A stretch of DNA of 64,000 nucleotides from Nectonema munidae (Eukaryota; Nematomorpha; Nectonematoida; Nectonematidae), in NCBI GenBank assembly GCA_030549495.1, contig JAUIRK010000922.1:62001-126000 (forward strand), in the 5' to 3' direction. Shown one piece after another: positions 23,075 to 35,139 of this stretch (positions are counted from its first letter, which is position 1; every line of letters begins with the position of its first letter). The translations under genes and the position numbers were made by a program. The notes under the pieces are model-generated. The model saw only the letters and a list, made by a program, of their open reading frames with translations. It was not told where the DNA came from and made no database searches.

Positions 23075-24590
23075 ATGGCTTCTAGAGCTTGTTTAACATG
23101 TCCAAATAGCTATTGTTGCGTCTGTGGAAATTTGTTGTAAAGAAACAACAAAAAAATATTACGGATTTTGTTAACAAAGCGTTCTATGCGTACTTGGGAG
23201 TGAAGTTGGGGGACCAAGATAAGAACTGGGCTCCTCATATAGTTTGTTCAATATGTGTGGAAGAATTGAGACAGTGGACAAAGAGTGAAATGAAGGCCAT
23301 GGCGCTTCGGTGTTCCAATGATAAGGTGGAAAAATACGAACCACAGTGATGATTACTAATTCTGCACATGCAAAGTCCAAGGGCATAGCTCGAAGACAAG
23401 GAAAAATATTGCCTATCCGAATCTTCCATCAGCGTTATGTCCCATTACTCATGGTCCAGATGTGCCAGTCCCATTACACCCATATAGTTTAGTCGCACCG
23501 AAACTCACAAAAATGATGAATCAGATTTCTATATTAGTGATGAAAGCAATGAACGTCAACTGTTTGGTCCGAGTGAAGTAAAAGATCTGGTGCGACATCT
23601 AGGCCTGGCAAAAGAATCAGCAGAGCTTTTAGGCACAAAACTTAAATCAAAGAATTTATTAGCCCAAGGTACATCATTCTCCTTCTTTCGTCATCGTGAA
23701 AAGGTTTTTGTCCACATTTTCCTAAGGGAAATGACTTAGTGTATTGCACTGACCCGAAAGGACTCGTAGAAAAGTTTGGTATATGTCATACCGATGAAGA
23801 ATAAAGAATATTTATTGATTCATCTAAAAGAAGTCTTAAAGCCGTTTTTTTGTATGATAGAAATAAGTATGCTTCAATTCCTGTGGAACACTGTGTAATT
23901 ATGGAAGAGTACTATGAAAAGTTTGTCCTTCTTTAAGACAGGATCAATTACAAAGATCACAACTGGTTGTTGCTGGGTCAGCAAGCAGGGTAAACAAATT
24001 TTCATGCTTTTTGTGTGAGTGGACAGTAGATCGAGAAATCTATATTGGACTCAAGTATATTGGTCAAGCAGAGATTCACTCACATCAGGGACAACGAACA
24101 TCTAGCAAGAGAGTTTATGGATACAAGATTCTACTGCCATCACAGCACATCAAGTTGGGGCTGAAAAAACATTTTGTAATGGCTTTACCACTAGAAGGAA
24201 TATGTTTGGCTTATTTGTGCTGAAAATTTTCAGGTCTCTCACGTGTCAAGATTAAAGAGAGAGTATTTGTTGGTCCGAACATAAGAAAGCTCATGAAGGA
24301 TGAAAACTTCGAGAACTGTCTTGGCGAGGTTGAAAAGAATACTAGGATCAGCTTCAAGAATGTGATCAAAAACTTCTTGGGCAATCACAAGAGTCCAGGC
24401 TACAAAGAAATTTTAAGAAGAATGCTGAAAAATTTCAAGGCTTTGTGATGCAACATGAGTCTCAAAGTGCATTTGCTACATGCGCATCTTGACACTTTCA
24501 TAGAAAATTTAGGAAATCCTAAAATTCCACTCTCCACCTTGTTCGTTCAACAAGGACATAAAGTAGATGAAAAGAAGAAACCTTAGGTGT
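23075..24590 (+). pseudogene. Repeated protein family of unknown function, copy 1 (broken)
   Basis: The start is MASRACLTCPNSYCCVCGN (Cys pairs, probable zinc site), then VNKAFYAYLGVKLGDQDKNW and APHIVCSICVEELRQW. Later blocks are SEVKDLVRHLGLAKESAELL (~23573), SFSFFRHREK, KAVFLYDRNKYASIPVEH (~23838), LLPSQHIKLGLKKHFV (~24130), ERVFVGPNIRKLM and NMSLKVHLLHAHLD (~24455). I know this family as a widespread uncharacterised arthropod/cnidarian repeat protein but cannot name it. The order matches the second copy at 40566-42135. Breaks include a frame change after CVCGNLL near 23135, stops near 23350, 23738, 23936 and 24222, and further shifts. Conserved Cys, His, Asp and Glu suggest a transposase-like enzyme (inference). 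Confidence 0.7.
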
Positions 24591-24599
24591 TAGGGAAAA

Positions 24600-24935
24600 A
24601 CTGTCATAATATTTTGATTCAGCATCCTTGAAATGTATAAATACACATAACATATTTAAAACAATACTGAGAAAGTCCAATTATCCAGGCCTGCGAGTTA
24701 TTAGTTAATGTCTACTAAATTATATTTTGGGGAACAAAATGTAAAAGAACATCTCAAGGACTCGGAAATCATGTAAATAAGGCCTAAATTTCACTTTTTG
24801 CAAGTTTTTCAAAAATGTGTAGATGGCGCTAAAATAACCAAGTTCCTAAATATTTTCTCTTTTTCTATTTATAAAAACATATTATTTATTTTATATTTTT
24901 AATTCAAATTTACGCATCAATTATTTTGATTCTTT
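24600..24935. other. Short spacer between unknown-family copy 1 and Helitron remains
   Basis: The sequence is AT-rich and shows no family resemblance. Whether it belongs to the Helitron is not visible. Confidence 0.35.
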
Positions 24936-24937
24936 AA

Positions 24938-25900
24938 AACTTCTTTATATCAGGTTCAGCAGGCATGGGAAAGTCGTGTTTGATAAAGTGTATAATGGAA
25001 GTTTCCTATCCTTACTCCAAAAAAACAAAACAAGGCATGCCACATTATACTAGCAGGTCCCAAAAAACTGAGCACCGTAAGTGTTTCTGACCAAAGTCAA
25101 CACACAATTTTCAAACTACTAATTGACAAACCACAAAGTTTCCCAGCAAAATTTTTCCCCATGGATAAGAATGAATTGCAAATTTACCGGGCAATATTTT
25201 GTGATGTTCGCATAATCACTTTTTAAAAGATAAGTATTGTTTCTGATGAAATAATAGTTTTTATTCTTTTGAGATTTTGCGAAATTTTTTGTTCAAGTAA
25301 GAATAAAAAATAGTTTGGTGGCAAAAATATAGTTTTGTTAGAGGATTTGGTTCAACTGCCTCTTGTAAAAGACTCCCTTGTTAACGAAAGTATTGATTCT
25401 AAGAGCATTGAAAGTTTAACTGGTTTTTTAAGTTTAGAGCTGAATATTTGGACTCTTTTTGGCTATAAAAGCTTAACTATAGATCAGCGCGAAATAAACG
25501 AGAAAGAAAAGGAGTTTTACAAACTGACGGCATTGCTTAAGATGAGGATTTTCGGAAATTAAGAAAAATAAGTTTGCATAAAGAGAAGTGAAATATGATA
25601 GATTTTCTTGTTATGCACCTTTTAAAATTGGAGAAAACCCTATTTGTCACTTTCCCTAAAGAAGTATGGTTAATCGCTTTATCTTTAAATTCTACACTTC
25701 TCGATGTTGGCAATAACATTTTAGGGAGTGGAGAAGCCTACGTGGCTCTGTCAAGAGTGAAATCTCTTTCAGATTTGCATCTGATTAATTTAAATCCTAA
25801 AAAACTTGAAGCCTGTTCAAAGTAACTTGGAAGGTATATGCAACTCGATGGGATTGCCGTTACAACGAATACTTCTTTCAAAAGTTTCAGAAGCTATGAA
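24938..25900 (+). pseudogene. Helitron Pif1-like helicase fragment
   Basis: Helitrons move by a rolling-circle mechanism with a Rep/helicase protein; only the helicase part is here. A Walker A motif GSAGMGKSCLIK is at 24953-24988. A worn segment follows (FPMDKNELQIYRAIFCDVRI near 25157-25216). The Walker B region at 25315-25368 reads GGKNIVLLEDLVQLPLV, where the usual Gly-Asp is Glu-Asp. The C-terminal frame at 25595-25825 has LDVGNNILGSGEAYVALSRV, the conserved last helicase motif. Frame changes separate the Walker A part, the frame 25335-25562 and the last part. No Rep domain or Helitron ends are seen. Confidence 0.85.
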
Positions 25901-25909
25901 CAAGAATGG

Positions 25910-27295
25910 TATATGAATACAGAAAACTTTTAGAATCTTGAATAATAAATATAGACACATCATTGATTTAGAGTTGGGCATAGAAGAAAAATTTAATTCC
26001 ACTGACGGTATAGAAGTTTGTTCAGCATTCAGACCTACGATATAACCTACCTTACTATTGACTACGTTGAAGAACAGTGGCAGAGAAGTCGTGTTTCACT
26101 TTTCAATTTACATGCTTCGATACAGATTCCATATATAGGAAAACTGGGTTTTACTCGGATAAAGAGCCCTTGAAAATAAACATATCAAATCATATGAAAA
26201 TTGTTTTTGGGCAATATCGTGGTCTATGAAGAATTATAGGCATTTTATGGAAATAAAATAGAAAGTATGCTAGGTCAAAGCAATTAGCCACATATTTTAG
26301 CTTAAACATGCATAAAGGATAATTGTAATATGTTCACCAACTAATTTTTATAAAAAAGCACAAATTCTCTATGATTTGAAACAAAATCTTACTTGACAAG
26401 AATGATACATTTTTTGAAACATAGGCTTCTTTGGGAAAAGATTTTCATCAAAGTTTTATTTTTTTTTGTGATATTGTGTTTATTTCATCTTCTTACTTTC
26501 TTAAATTTTAACTCATTAGAGATGTAATTTTGAAACAATAAATCCCAAAAAAATCATAAAAATAGACGAAATAGACATTTAGATCTATTTCTAGAAAATA
26601 GTTGCCTTTCTTGATCGAAATATATTTTTCTACATTTGTTTACGTGTTCAATTTGTTTATATTTACCAAAACTAGCTTTTCAATTCTGAATTTTTTTATA
26701 ATTCTCGTACTTGTATCTTTCAACGGAATGATATATTATTGTATCCAATATCTGCAAAAGGTTGCATGTTAGAAGGCATTTGAAATGTGTGTATTACTTT
26801 TTAGATTGCGTCTACGAGTATTTTGTCTGTACTAATTTTCACAGGATTTAAAGATAGTGCAGTTGCTCAATAATAAAGGATGAGTATTAATACTACAATT
26901 TTCTCCAAAGAAAAGATCTATTTCACTAAATGATTTAATAAGTAAACATTAAACATGCAGAAAAGATATGTGTGAATTAACCTTACAAAAATAATACCTC
27001 TTGCTTCAAATATAATAAAATCAAAATGCTTAAAGTCTTGATAAAAAAGACAATATATTCTCAATTTATTGAAAGAAATTTGATTTACTCTGGAAAAGAC
27101 ATTGTTAAAATATACCTTGAGCTTTTTGTTCATTTTGTAATTTTAACTTGGATATGAATATAGTCAAATAATAATAATGCAACGAATCTTTTACTGGATT
27201 TAATTATCATCAACAATAAAAGCTGAGGGAGTTAAAGTATTCTCAATATTGAGAGAAAAATTTCAATATTATTATTTTCCATTTTTAGTTTACTT
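25910..27295. other. No gene supported
   Basis: The first ~100 bp may still be Helitron C-terminus (a KVYATRWDCRYNEYF-like stretch near 25835). The remainder to 27295 is AT-rich with only short random frames. Confidence 0.35.
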
Positions 27296-27299
27296 AGTT

Positions 27300-28370
27300 C
27301 AAAAAATGTGGGCATATATTCATTTTTATTTTTAATTTAAATGGTGTGTTCATTTGAAGTTTTTACTCTAAACTTTTATTTTATGAGTTTATCAATCAAA
27401 GTTTGATCAAATGAATGTTTGTCCTTGAATAATGTATTTTGAAATTGATATACTGGACAAGAAATAAAAATAAGGCAAATCATGAAGGTTTTATTCTAAA
27501 TATAATTGAAATCAAAGAAAATTTTTATAGTAAAATAAGTACATTATTATACTTGATAATGAAAAGTTTCAAAAATAAGAACAGGCTCTATATCTTGATC
27601 CCTCGAATCAGTTTTTAGTATAGTCCTAGAGATTTATATAAGTAGATCTTAGAACCATTTTGAATATCTATGTCAAGTAGATTTCCATTTTCTTCAGAAA
27701 TATATGTTCCATTGTAAAACAATCGTTGTTTATCATGTGGGAAGTTTGTATCTTGTAACTCTATCATTTCATTAATATCTTTAATTTTATCACATAATTT
27801 GGGAAAAATGTGAAATTTCTTTCTTGGGGGCATTATGTTTAACACTATTTTCTTATTAACTTCCACACTTAGTTCCAACCACGATTTTTTTGAGACACCG
27901 TAATCTGCAAGAGACTTTTCATTTTGAAGAAGTACGCCATTAAAGAGTATGTCCTTCAAACACCATAACTTTTTAATATCTTCCTGTATGGATTCTTTCA
28001 CACATATGATAGTAAGATTAAGGGAGAATTTAAATTGATGTTTTTCCCCATTTAGAAGCGCATAGACCACAACCTTAAACAAATGATATCAAAATCAATG
28101 TAACTCTTCATGATTTCAGAAAGCAATTGATTTTGAAAGTTAAATATAAAACTCTACCTTGACAGAAAGCCTACAGCCACGTGAGGAAATATTACCTTTT
28201 TAAAAAATTGAGGTATGGAGGGGAATGCCTTTCTCAAAGGCACCTCATAACCGCCCAACTCATATAGGACAATTCGTTTTCGAACAAGTCATATAACCGC
28301 AATAATTATTTTTCTTGAAAGGCTTTAATAATAATGGAAAATATTTAATGTTTAATTATGAATATTGCTA
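27300..28370. repeat. Duplicated segment B (ubiquitin-like gene plus flanks), paired with 8970-10450
   Basis: It has the same orientation and gene order as segment A, with matching 3' flank (27300-27560) and 5' flank (28074-28370). It is shorter, mainly because the tail-coding part of the gene is absent. Confidence 0.8.
27615..28073 (-). CDS. Tandem ubiquitin-like domain protein, tail-less paralogue (last exon)
   Basis: It has two ubiquitin-like domains: the first with ILFNGVLLQNEKSLADYGV, the second with DKIKDINEMIELQD, RQRLFYNGT and LLDIDIQNGSKIYLYKS. It ends right after the second domain (SLGLY, stop at 27615), whereas its paralogue at 9255-10088 continues into a ~130-residue acidic tail. 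Again there is no ATG at the frame start. An AAG directly before GTTGTGGT at the conserved position is the presumed splice acceptor, so an upstream exon must supply the start. The frame is intact over both domains, so function may persist. Beyond the stop another frame reads TDSRDQDIEP, perhaps a decayed tail after a frame change. Confidence 0.65.
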   Translation of the reverse strand, partial: VVVYALLNGEKHQFKFSLNLTIICVKESIQEDIKKLWCLKDILFNGVLLQNEKSLADYGVSKKSWLELSVEVNKKIVLNIMPPRKKFHIFPKLCDKIKDINEMIELQDTNFPHDKQRLFYNGTYISEENGNLLDIDIQNGSKIYLYKSLGLY

Positions 28371-29455
28371 GAGAATATCTTTCTAAGAAGCTGTGACATA
28401 TATGCATCAAGATTTGACAAATATCAAATTGTTAATTATTTTTTCCCTCGAAAAATTCTATCATTTTCTATTTCAGAAGCGTTCCAAGAAAACTAATAAA
28501 ACTTGGTATGAGTTATCCAAAATAACATTGCTCCAGGTAGGTTCTGAATGGCTTATATATTTCTGCGATTAACAATATAATCAACTTTTTCTTGTTTTTT
28601 AATATCCCAATTTTGATGTATAATTCGACTTTAGCACTCGTCATTTTTTCAATTTTAACGCAATAAAAATCTTGAATCTTTATCGGAAGTACCCCAATGA
28701 AGGAACTTTTCAATAGACTCCCAGAGGCTAAAATCTAGAAATTATATTTTTTGATAAAAATTTCTTCTACATCATAAATTAGACTGCGCTTCAAAAATGT
28801 TCAATTTAATCAAAAAACCGGCCTACTTTAAAATTATCATAAAAAATAAGGACACTTAATTGTTTTAAAAACTTATCAACAAAAAAAAGTATTTAAGAAG
28901 TATTCCAATGCTTGTTTCAAAAGTTGGACAATTTTTATCATGGCATTCTGTTAAACTTTTGCTTTTAATTTAAATAAATATCTTCTGTTTTTTTTTGTTA
29001 TTTTAATATCTCGTTTTAACACAATTCTGTAAATCACAAAAGTTTAAATGCAATTACGTATTTGAAATTTAACGTTTTTTTTCTTATTTCCTAAAATTTA
29101 CCAAATATTTTTTTAAAAAAAATAAAGAAAATTAACGAAACTTTTTATTAAGGTAAAGATCCCGATACCACAAAAAAAAATCTAATTTAACGATAACGAT
29201 AAGAAGGTGCTATTTTGTTATGGAGAATAAGAATGAATTTATTTGCCTACACTATACATTAATCAGAGCCAATCATAATGTTTTGCTGAGATAATAAACG
29301 GAATTTATTAGTTCCCACTTGTATTACAAAAACAATACTTGTAGTAGCGTAGCATGGTTCGCACAAAGACTACTCAAAGCCGCTTTCTTGTGTAACACGA
29401 TTAAAGTCAAATACAAAAGGTTTTAAACACTCAACAATTATATAATTATGTATTT
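28370..29455. other. Intergenic, no feature recognised
   Basis: The sequence is AT-rich with long A and T runs (for example 28985-29165). A 66-codon minus frame at 28513-28713 has no family resemblance. Confidence 0.35.
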
Positions 29456-29459
29456 ACTT

Positions 29460-30440
29460 GCAGGTTAAAAACATTTATATTTTTCTATTTCAAATTTTGA
29501 AAGGTTATTTACTTTAAATATAAGTACAGTGTCGTCTGCAAAAGCTAGGGCTTTAGAATTATCCTTGATTAAATTATCGACTATATCATTTATGTGTATG
29601 ATAAATAGTAGAGGTCCTGATGAAGAGCCTCGAGGTACTCCTGCAGATGTGCAATCATAGATATTTGAGCTATTACCATTTACAAACATTAAAAATCTTC
29701 TATATTTCAAAATAGATTCAATTAATCTGAAAGAAGCTTGTTCAAATTTTTAGCAGTTAAGGTTATTCAATACGGAGTCATGATTAATACAGTCAAAAGC
29801 GGCCTTAAGGTCTAAGAATATGCATAATGAATTAACATTTTTATTCCAATTGTCAATCATTTCAGAAAATGGAGTGGAGTTTTTCAATGTTCTTGAACTT
29901 TTGAAAAGCGAATTGATTATCGTCAAGTAAGAAATTAAATTCAAAGTATTATAAATTTGACTATATAAAATGTTTTCTACCTTCTTTTTTGCTATTGGTA
30001 GGACTTTACTTGTTTTAAAAGAATCTGGATACTCTCCTTGAGCTATGCATTTATTATATATAATGAAAAGCGGTTTTATTATTGTGTTGGCAATTATTTT
30101 TACCATATTAATTGATATTCCATAAATGTCTGTTGTATTTTGATTAATTATATTTTTTAAATCGGAAGAAAGTGTTGTATTCAGCTTTAAGTATAGTGTA
30201 CTCACATGAATCCATTTTATTTTTGTTTATTATATGACTTATTTTTTCTTTAAAATAAATTGCAAATTTATCTGCTAACTCATTGTTGTTTATATTTGAT
30301 TCATCAATCGTTATTTTCGATTTTCAAATTCATATGATATATTCCCATTTTTATTATTTTTACTTTACTGATATTAGATTTTGTGATTTGAACTTCATCT
30401 TTTATTAATTTGCTAGCCTCATTTATTTTATTATTGGGTT
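29460..30440 (-). mobile_element. LINE RT fragment, minus strand
   Basis: The frame at 29750-30205 has NQNTTDIYGISINMVKI, SFKTSKVLPIAKK and NVNSLCIFLDLKAAFDCINH (first catalytic Asp). The frame at 29465-29710 has SAGVPRGSSSGPLLFIIHIN and SKALAFADDTVLIF (catalytic Asp pair). A stop at about 29750 and a frame change separate the halves. Upstream to about 30440 the pre-RT region can be read weakly. The piece stops at 29460 with no 3' tail, so it is truncated at both ends. It resembles the plus-strand LINE at 14.6-18.3 kb. Confidence 0.85.
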
Positions 30441-30449
30441 AATAGAACT

Positions 30450-31340
30450 ATGGAGAAGTTAAACAATCTCAAGTCTATCTTACGATGGCACACAGAAAAA
30501 ACAAGTCCACTCTCAAATTAGTGCATTTCTTAGTAAATTTTGCGATTTGATTAGCCAAGCTAGATCCAGTAATTCTCTTTTTCCATTTTTATACATTCTC
30601 ATAATTAAATAATGGATTTGAAAAATTAAAAATTGACGTTGCTACATTTTTTGTATGCAAAACATTTTTTATTTGTCTAATAAAAGATAGTTTATTTTAT
30701 TATAATATGTGCGCATTGCGAATCTTCAAAAAAAGGTATAAATGAAAATTTTATTGAAAGAATTTATTTTCCCTTTTAGAAAAAAAGAAAGAATTTTTTT
30801 AAAAGAAAAAAAAATTATAAAAAAAATATTAAAAATAAAATTATTAAAAAAATATTATAAAAATTTAAAAAAAATTTTTTTTTTAAAGAATTTCAGTTAG
30901 TAAAGGAGTCAAATAAAAAATATTGAAATGCGAAAAAAATATTTAAAATGCTATTTTTTATCTTTAGTCTTCTGACCATAAAATTCCTAGGCGTTGACAA
31001 AAAGAGGTGTATGGCTGAAAATTATCTCCAAAATCTACCTACCATGATTTATGTACTAAATTTACCATTCTAATCTTATTTCAGAATTTAATTTTCGCAA
31101 TTAGAATGTATGAACATGTCCAGAAAAATCAAAGTTTGCTTTCTTTTGATTAAAATCAATATAGATTGATTTTATAATAAAAAATTTCTTATGATTTAAG
31201 CTTTTGGTTATGTTATACAAAAAATTTATTCTTATACCAAACAATATATTAATAGATAATTTGCAAATTGGAAAACTCTAGAAAATTTCTATCTCTACAA
31301 CATTTCAAACGCATAATACAGATTTAGTATTAAAAAATTA
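30450..31340. other. AT-rich spacer with low-complexity A/T tract
   Basis: Positions 30725-30900 are almost purely A and T homopolymer mixes. The rest shows no coding signal. Confidence 0.5.
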
Positions 31341-31369
31341 AATTTTGTTTAATATGAGAATGGATGTTT

Positions 31370-31520
31370 TTAGAAAAAATTTTTAGATGTAAACCGCAAA
31401 ATCGATTGAAACTTTGAGAATTTTCACAACTTGATTGCGAAAACTGAGAGAATAAATGAAAAAAGGTAGTAGCATTGTCGATTTGGTATGAAAAAAATTA
31501 TTTTACATTAAAAACATAGG
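31370..31520 (+). repeat. Single unit of tandem array B
   Basis: It contains GATGTAAACCGCAAAATCGA followed by an ACTGAGAGAATAAATGAAAA stretch and TCGATTTGGTATGAAAA, the same order of motifs as the ~150-bp units at 4550-5860 and in 57770-59520. It ends where the pogo-like element starts. Confidence 0.7.
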
Positions 31521-31589
31521 AAATGTAACTCGATAATGAGTAAACCTCACTACTCCGGACAATGGACACTAGTATCGATGACTTTTAAA

Positions 31590-32237
31590 TAAAACCTCGA
31601 TAATGAGGACACTACATTTTGATAAAAACAAAATTACACGCATCTGCTTCTCTTTCTATGAAACTCAGTGCAACTGCCAGACGCTTTTGATGCATATTCT
31701 TAGCAATATTGTTCTAAGTACTGTTAGTTAAGGCCTTTGTTATCCACTATAGTGAGTCGTCAAAATGATGGGGAGAGACATCCAGCTTTATCTACTTATA
31801 TGAGTTGTGCTTTAAAAATGGTAAGCTAATGCTAGGATCAAAGCTTGAACCCTGTTAGCTCATGGTACTGACAGTGTGTATCATACATTTACATGCTTCC
31901 TCTTTTCTTTGTTTAACTATCCTGTTTCTAATAAAAGCACATTTTATATCTCATCCGTCATTTGCTTGTTTTAAAATAGAACGACACTTTCTATAATTTA
32001 GTCTAACTATAATTAGCGAATGATTTGTCTGTCAATAAAGTTATTTCATCTTTTTAATGCTAATATTTACTTTTTAAACCTTCCATTTTATGACCTTACC
32101 TTAAAATAACTCTATATATCTCTTTTAAATATTAAAACTTTAAATCAAATTTTTTTAGGCAATCTTGCTAATAGGGACACCTCACTAATATGGACATTTT
32201 TTGATGATTTTTAGATGTCCATAATATCAAGGTTTTA
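31590..32237. mobile_element. Pogo/Tigger-like MITE (~650 bp)
   Basis: The inverted ends are about 21 bp with roughly four mismatches: TAAAACCTCGATAATGAGGAC at 31590-31610 against the complement of 32217-32237. The AACCTCGATAAT core is typical of Tigger ends. A second inner pair (CACTACTCCGGAC near 31548, CACTAATATGGAC near 32183) suggests nested or duplicated ends. No transposase is present. Confidence 0.6.
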
Positions 32238-32430
32238 CGATTATAAATTTTTAACAATGTATCTAATTTAAACAATAAATTATATATTATATATTAATTA
32301 AATGTTTTTGACATAAAATGATCATTCAGATTTAACTACTTTCTAAATTGTATCAAAAGATGCGCCTATCAATTTTAGGAAAAGTTCCTTTCATCCCTAT
32401 CAATGATAGCGTTAACTCGATTATAATTAT

Positions 32431-34080
32431 TTGGGCTTGAATATATAAAGTTTAGTGGGTGATAAGATGGTCGATGTTGGCTATTTGTCTGATTGTTGTG
32501 TGATTTCCTTGATTCTTCAAAATGCGCATCCTCGTTCAACATTTGCCAAATACAAATAAAGATTTATATAAATGTAAAAGGCAAGAAAGATTTGTGAGCG
32601 TTACCTTGTTTTCCCCTAAAAAATACAAAAACATTTTATCAGATATAAAGTCACCATTACTATCAAAAAAAGGTGTATGTGGTAACATTACTATTTAAGC
32701 GAAATTATATCGATTTAGTATTTATTTAGGTAAATTGCTAGATGTGGCTTGGAAGTTATATGAAATACACCCTCTACATTTTGTTACTGCATGTCTCATC
32801 CCTATCTGAATATTTGGCTTTCAAATTTGATTTCTTTCCTTTCTTGCAATTCCTATTCTTATGGTTTATGCCTCCTAACTTATTCTTCATTTTAGTGCTA
32901 ATAATGCAAGCTACTTTTTTTTCAAGTATTATGAACAAGTAGACGATTTGCTGATATATTCACACTTAACTTTTTCATTACATTTTAATTCTACGTTGCA
33001 AAATCTTATCATTCTTTCACAAAAAGTAGTTTGGAAAAAAGTTCAATGAAACAACATTTAGAAAAGTTTCAAATATCACAAAACCCCCTCACGATACAGA
33101 GCCTCCGAAAATTTTGGAAGCAGATTGGTGTTCGGAATCCCTTCTTCAAGGGTCCGACTTCTAGGATCGAAAAATTGGTATTCTAAAACTGAGTTTTTTA
33201 ATCTTTTACCTGCAACGAACAACATAATTTTCCGCCTAGATGACGTGATTCAAACCCATAAAAAGCTAGAAGCTAGCAAAGTCGTTGGATGGGATGAAGA
33301 TTCTATCCTATTCCTCAAGAATCTATCTTTTAAGTTTAGAGAAGTTTTGCTGGTAATGTATAAAATTTTTTTAAAGTTGGGTTCTACAGTGACTTCTATA
33401 AAAGGTCTAAACAAATTTGCGTGTTTAGGGCTGGCCAAAACTATCGACCTTTATCATTTTTTGTTTATTTATAAAATTTATTAAATACAAAATTTGGAAT
33501 TTATAAAAATTCAAAATTTTGTATCAAAAATAATTTTTAAAGAATAGAATAGAATTTATTTCGCATAAATGAAATAGAATATACGAATAAATGGAAAAAT
33601 ATAGATATTGGTAACAAGCAAAAGTAAACTTAGGTTTGAGACTTAAAGAATAAAGACTTACCGAATATGTGTCCGCAATCCACGATAAAGAAAAAAGAGA
33701 GGAAGAAAAATATCTAAAAGTTGAAAATTTATTATAAAATTTTAGAATGAAATTTAATAAATCAGAAAAAGTTTTCTTTGTGTAGATCAATATTATATTT
33801 ATATCAAAGAACAATCCATTACTATTTTGATTTGTTCGTTTAGTTAGGTTAAGATCACATCGTTTCCTACGGTTATTATAACCCTAGTCGGAATTTCAAA
33901 GTAGCTGGACTTTCCGCCCACTTAAATCCCAGAACGGCCTCTTAAATTGTCTAACTATACTTTGATAAGAATTAGTTTACAATAATATATATTTCAAATA
34001 TATGAATGCAGCGTACTTGCAGATACAGTCCTAAGACCAACGCTCGAAATTTGGGTAATAATCTTAATAGTAAGTGTTAT
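32431..34080 (+). repeat. 1.6-kb repeat, copy 2 (pairs with 11421-13040)
   Basis: It is nearly identical to copy 1. The RT-like frame at 33125-33484 is kept, with YSK added by a 9-base indel (about 33180-33188). The same shift-read NYRPLSFF block is near 33437. The upstream hydrophobic frame (32742-32942) ends early compared with copy 1 through a one-base change near 32903. High identity next to more diverged neighbouring repeat pairs suggests recent copying or gene conversion. Confidence 0.7.
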
Positions 34081-34435
34081 CTTGATTACTAAGAAGTTCA
34101 GAACCATTTCCCCAAAGCCCTATCTAACCCTAAAAACCTTTGAATTCTTCAGAAGCAGAAGACCAGGATAAAAAACTAGGGAAAGGTTTTTAAGTAAAAA
34201 AAAATCTAATATGATAAAAAGCATTATAAAAATTGGAGTCATGCAATAGCAATAGCGTGCATCATCTTGATATCGTATTTAGTACATACTATAGAAGTTA
34301 ACAATATAGACAGTATTCTCGACTAGGAACAAATTACGCCTGGAATTTGAATGCTTCCCATGCATACAATAATGCAAATGTAAGATTTATATAATAAATA
34401 ATTGAATATATAAATATTTTATTAAAAAAAAATAA
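34081..34435. other. Spacer, nothing recognised
   Basis: The sequence is AT-rich with no open frame or repeat match seen. Confidence 0.4.
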
Positions 34436-34600
34436 AGCACGATCTCTTTCTAATTTCAGACCCATTTCAGTTCTTTCAAATTTGACAAAGATTTTTGAAA
34501 AATGATTTGCCTTAAATTTAGCACAATCAATATGGAGACGTCCTTTTTTTGCAAACTCTACATCGACCTTGACTTTGACTGGTCTTCAAGTAATGTAAAT
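34436..34600 (+). mobile_element. Short LINE RT fragment
   Basis: One frame reads NFRPISVLSNLTKIFEK followed by a stop, then worn sequence. This is the YRPIS motif of non-LTR reverse transcriptases. No other RT motif is linked to it. Confidence 0.65.
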
Positions 34601-34642
34601 CAGCTTTAATTTTTATTCTTTTACCTTTTTGGACTTGCGCGA

Positions 34643-34867
34643 CTAGTTCTTTTTGGATATTTTAGCAAATTTAAAACCATGGATCTTGTAAAGTCTAATT
34701 GATCCAATGCACAAAGCTTTGTCAATCTTCCATGCATCAATTCTCGTAATTGATAATAATTGATTTACCAATGGATCATACAGTTTTTTCCACTTGATAG
34801 TAGAAGCAATTGCTTGGTCGAGTATGTCAACCCCTTCATGCAGTAACGTGCAAATGTTTTCGCCCAC
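34643..34867 (-). CDS. Hypothetical short frame or exon, unassigned
   Basis: A 74-codon minus-strand frame contains LLHEGVDILDQAIASTIKW and RIDAWKIDKALCIGSIRLYK. Its composition is more protein-like than neighbouring random frames and it has no low-complexity runs, so it may be an exon or a piece of a repeat protein. An AATATTAG acceptor-like site sits just upstream in a pyrimidine-poor context. I recognise no family. Confidence 0.2.
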   Translation of the reverse strand: MGENICTLLHEGVDILDQAIASTIKWKKLYDPLVNQLLSITRIDAWKIDKALCIGSIRLYKIHGFKFAKISKKN

Positions 34868-35139
34868 AGCTAATATTTTTTTTCTTTAAAATCTTTCAAT
34901 CATTGAAATTTATTTATATTTAAAATAATTCTTTTTCATTAATAAAAATTTTTTATTTTTGTATATTTTATCTATTAAAATTGTGAGCAAAAGTTTTCAG
35001 TTTATAGTAGTTTTATTCAGTTAGAAATTCATAGAGACAGCTTTATTTTATCATTCTGAAAAATGACAACTTTTTCATCTTTATACAAACACGAAACAGT
35101 TATCCTCCGCTTTGTGCACAATTGTGTCATCGGGCTTTT

